A DNA stretch of 12,442 bases, from assembly GCA_001805885.1 (NCBI GenBank), contig MHHC01000070.1, positions 1 through 12,442 on the forward strand. The letters run 5' to 3'. Both the position numbers and the translations under genes were made by a program. The stretch is from Omnitrophica WOR_2 bacterium RIFCSPLOWO2_12_FULL_51_24. GTDB lineage: Bacteria; Omnitrophota; Gorgyraeia; Pluralincolimonadales; Pluralincolimonadaceae. Under the pieces are notes generated by a model. That model did not search any database. It was not told where the DNA came from and was given only the letters and a program-made list of their open reading frames with translations. Shown here piece by piece: positions 11,187 to 12,442 of this stretch. Every line of letters begins with the position of its first letter. The stretch's first letter is position 1.

Positions 11187-12442
11187 ATGACGCAAAAAGA
11201 TAACCTGATGTTTTCCATAGTTATAGGACTATGGATTTTAGTCGTTTTTTATTTCAATCCCCGCCTTCTTATTCTTCTTATAGGCCCTGAAAACTTACCG
11301 GCTAAGCTTTCCGTGATCTTGTTTATTATCTGCCTCGACGTATTCTGGTTTTATGCGATTTTTCATATGGCCGTCGTGACGTTTTCTTATTTTCATAAGA
11401 AGAAATCCCTTTCCTTAAAGCCGCTTGAAAAACCATATCCCAAAGTCGCCGTTCTTTACGTTACTTATAACGATTTTCGAGCCGATGCGGTTTCATCCTG
11501 TCTGAATCAGGAGTATGACGACTTTCATACCTTTATCTTAGACGACAGCACAAATCCGGAATACATTCAAGCCATAGACGAATTCGCCGGTAAATTTAAC
11601 GATAAAGTCACGATTATCAGAAGAAACGATAGAAACGGTTTCAAAGCCGGCAATCTAAATCATGCGTTAAGTCAAATTGCCGGTCGATACGAGTATTTCG
11701 CCATAGCCGATTCGGACAGTATTTTTCCTCCGGATTTTATAAAAAAGCTCCTGCCCTATTTCTCTGTAAGCGAAAAGATAGGCTTTGTTCAGGCCATGCA
11801 GCGCGCCAATCCCGAACAGAAATCATATTTCGCCAGGGCAATGGGCTTCAACTTGGACCTGCACTACAAACGTTATCTATTGCCCAAGGAAAAGTACGGT
11901 TTTATCATGTTATACGGCCATGGAGCGATAGTCCGGACCGACGCATGGGAGGGAATAGGCGGTTTTCCGGAGATAGTATCCGAGGATTTAGGGTTCTCAA
12001 CGAAGTTGAGGCGGTGCGGTTATGAGGGGATTTTGGCCGAAGATGTCGTCTGCTACGAAGATTATCCCGAAACCTACAGGCATTACCGCCGCAGGACCGA
12101 GAAATGGATAAAGGGCACCCTGGAGTTTTTGTTTAAGGAGTATCCTCTTTTTCTAAAGACGAAAGGCGTCTGTTGGTTTGAAAAATTCGATGTCTTGGCC
12201 TGCAGTTTAAACTTATCAATGGGATTTCCGTTTCTATTGTTTCTTTTTCTTGGGGCATTGGCGCTTCCGATGTATTTTACAAATTTTCGTTTCCACGGCC
12301 CCGTTTTTCTTATGCCTATATCCGAAGGAAAGAGCGCGGTTTCGATCGCCACCGGCTTACGCTATAACGTCTATTGGACATACGATTTTTATATTCTGAT
12401 GATGGTCACCATTTTATATCCGCTTATTCCCGTCTTTGTAGA
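11187..12442 (+). CDS. Membrane-bound family 2 glycosyltransferase, cellulose-synthase-like (3' end outside window)
   Basis: ATG 11187 opens a frame that stays open for 418 codons to the window edge. Two N-terminal membrane spans (about 8-33 and 41-65) precede a cytoplasmic GT-A domain: VLYVTYND, LDDSTNP, FKAGNLNHAL (Lys153-Asn156), the metal-binding ADSDS (Asp175, Asp177), SEDLGFS with the candidate catalytic base Asp267, and RTEKW (303-307) where processive enzymes have QxxRW. Hydrophobic spans resume from about 335. This is the layout of cellulose or poly-N-acetylglucosamine synthases that make and export a beta-linked polysaccharide. The R/K variant of QxxRW leaves processivity uncertain. 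Sugar and polymer are not determinable. The gene has its own strong promoter and appears more AT-rich than its neighbours, especially in the first 250 bases, so it may be a later arrival. No Shine-Dalgarno is seen. Confidence 0.85.
   Translation, partial: MTQKDNLMFSIVIGLWILVVFYFNPRLLILLIGPENLPAKLSVILFIICLDVFWFYAIFHMAVVTFSYFHKKKSLSLKPLEKPYPKVAVLYVTYNDFRADAVSSCLNQEYDDFHTFILDDSTNPEYIQAIDEFAGKFNDKVTIIRRNDRNGFKAGNLNHALSQIAGRYEYFAIADSDSIFPPDFIKKLLPYFSVSEKIGFVQAMQRANPEQKSYFARAMGFNLDLHYKRYLLPKEKYGFIMLYGHGAIVRTDAWEGIGGFPEIVSEDLGFSTKLRRCGYEGILAEDVVCYEDYPETYRHYRRRTEKWIKGTLEFLFKEYPLFLKTKGVCWFEKFDVLACSLNLSMGFPFLLFLFLGALALPMYFTNFRFHGPVFLMPISEGKSAVSIATGLRYNVYWTYDFYILMMVTILYPLIPVFV

Noticed and set aside
12083..12352. 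89-codon minus-strand open frame near the window end
   Set aside because: It is antisense to the glycosyltransferase frame, which carries all GT2 motifs and stays open to the edge.

Overview
The window is a gene-dense stretch (about 95% coding, moderate GC) from a bacterium with a quinone-based respiratory chain. The gene set suggests an uncultivated anaerobic or microaerophilic lineage, and Omnitrophota or a relative would fit. Pointers are a Re-type citrate synthase-like protein, a fused membrane/spermidine-synthase-like protein, an AmmeMemoRadiSam radical SAM enzyme and Rieske/cytochrome b genes without a visible c-type cytochrome. No rRNA or marker gene is present, so this assignment is a guess from gene content.

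Region 1 (1-6971, + strand) reads as one long operon. It holds the C-terminal part of the succinate dehydrogenase/fumarate reductase flavoprotein, the iron-sulfur subunit, a Tat-exported Rieske protein, a full-length cytochrome b, a 58-residue single-span membrane miniprotein, a Re-citrate-synthase-like enzyme, the radical SAM enzyme AmrS, a 60-residue Tat-signal peptide gene and a long-chain polyprenyl diphosphate synthase. Several junctions are ATGA overlaps or directly abutting. The genes share a theme: entry of acetyl units into the TCA cycle, succinate/fumarate-quinone electron transfer, quinol oxidation and synthesis of the quinone tail. A palindromic repeat of a widespread type (5743-5790) lies between amrS and the Tat-peptide gene.

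Region 2 (6947-9229, - strand) is one 760-residue gene converging on the polyprenyl synthase with a 25-nt overlap. Two homologous membrane halves flank a spermidine-synthase-like domain that lacks the usual acidic catalytic residue. A 32-nt near-perfect hairpin sits in frame inside this domain and looks like a repeat element absorbed into the protein.

Region 3 (9230-11141, + strand) starts at a divergent promoter pair with two extended -10 boxes and encodes TatA, TatC, a YqeY-family protein and an adenosine-specific kinase family protein. TatA/TatC would export the Rieske protein and possibly the Tat-peptide product of region 1.

Region 4 (11152 to the end, + strand) has a near-consensus promoter directly against the start of a membrane glycosyltransferase of the cellulose-synthase-like GT2 type, which runs off the window and appears more AT-rich. 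This gene and the region 2 gene both look leaderless.

The most interesting points are the detached AmrS-type Tat leader at 5806-5988, the in-frame hairpin insertion at 8217-8248, the Sdh-Rieske-cytochrome b-miniprotein arrangement and the apparent leaderless promoters. I saw no CRISPR array, tRNA, rRNA, transposase or phage gene. No gene-free stretch exceeds 100 bases.
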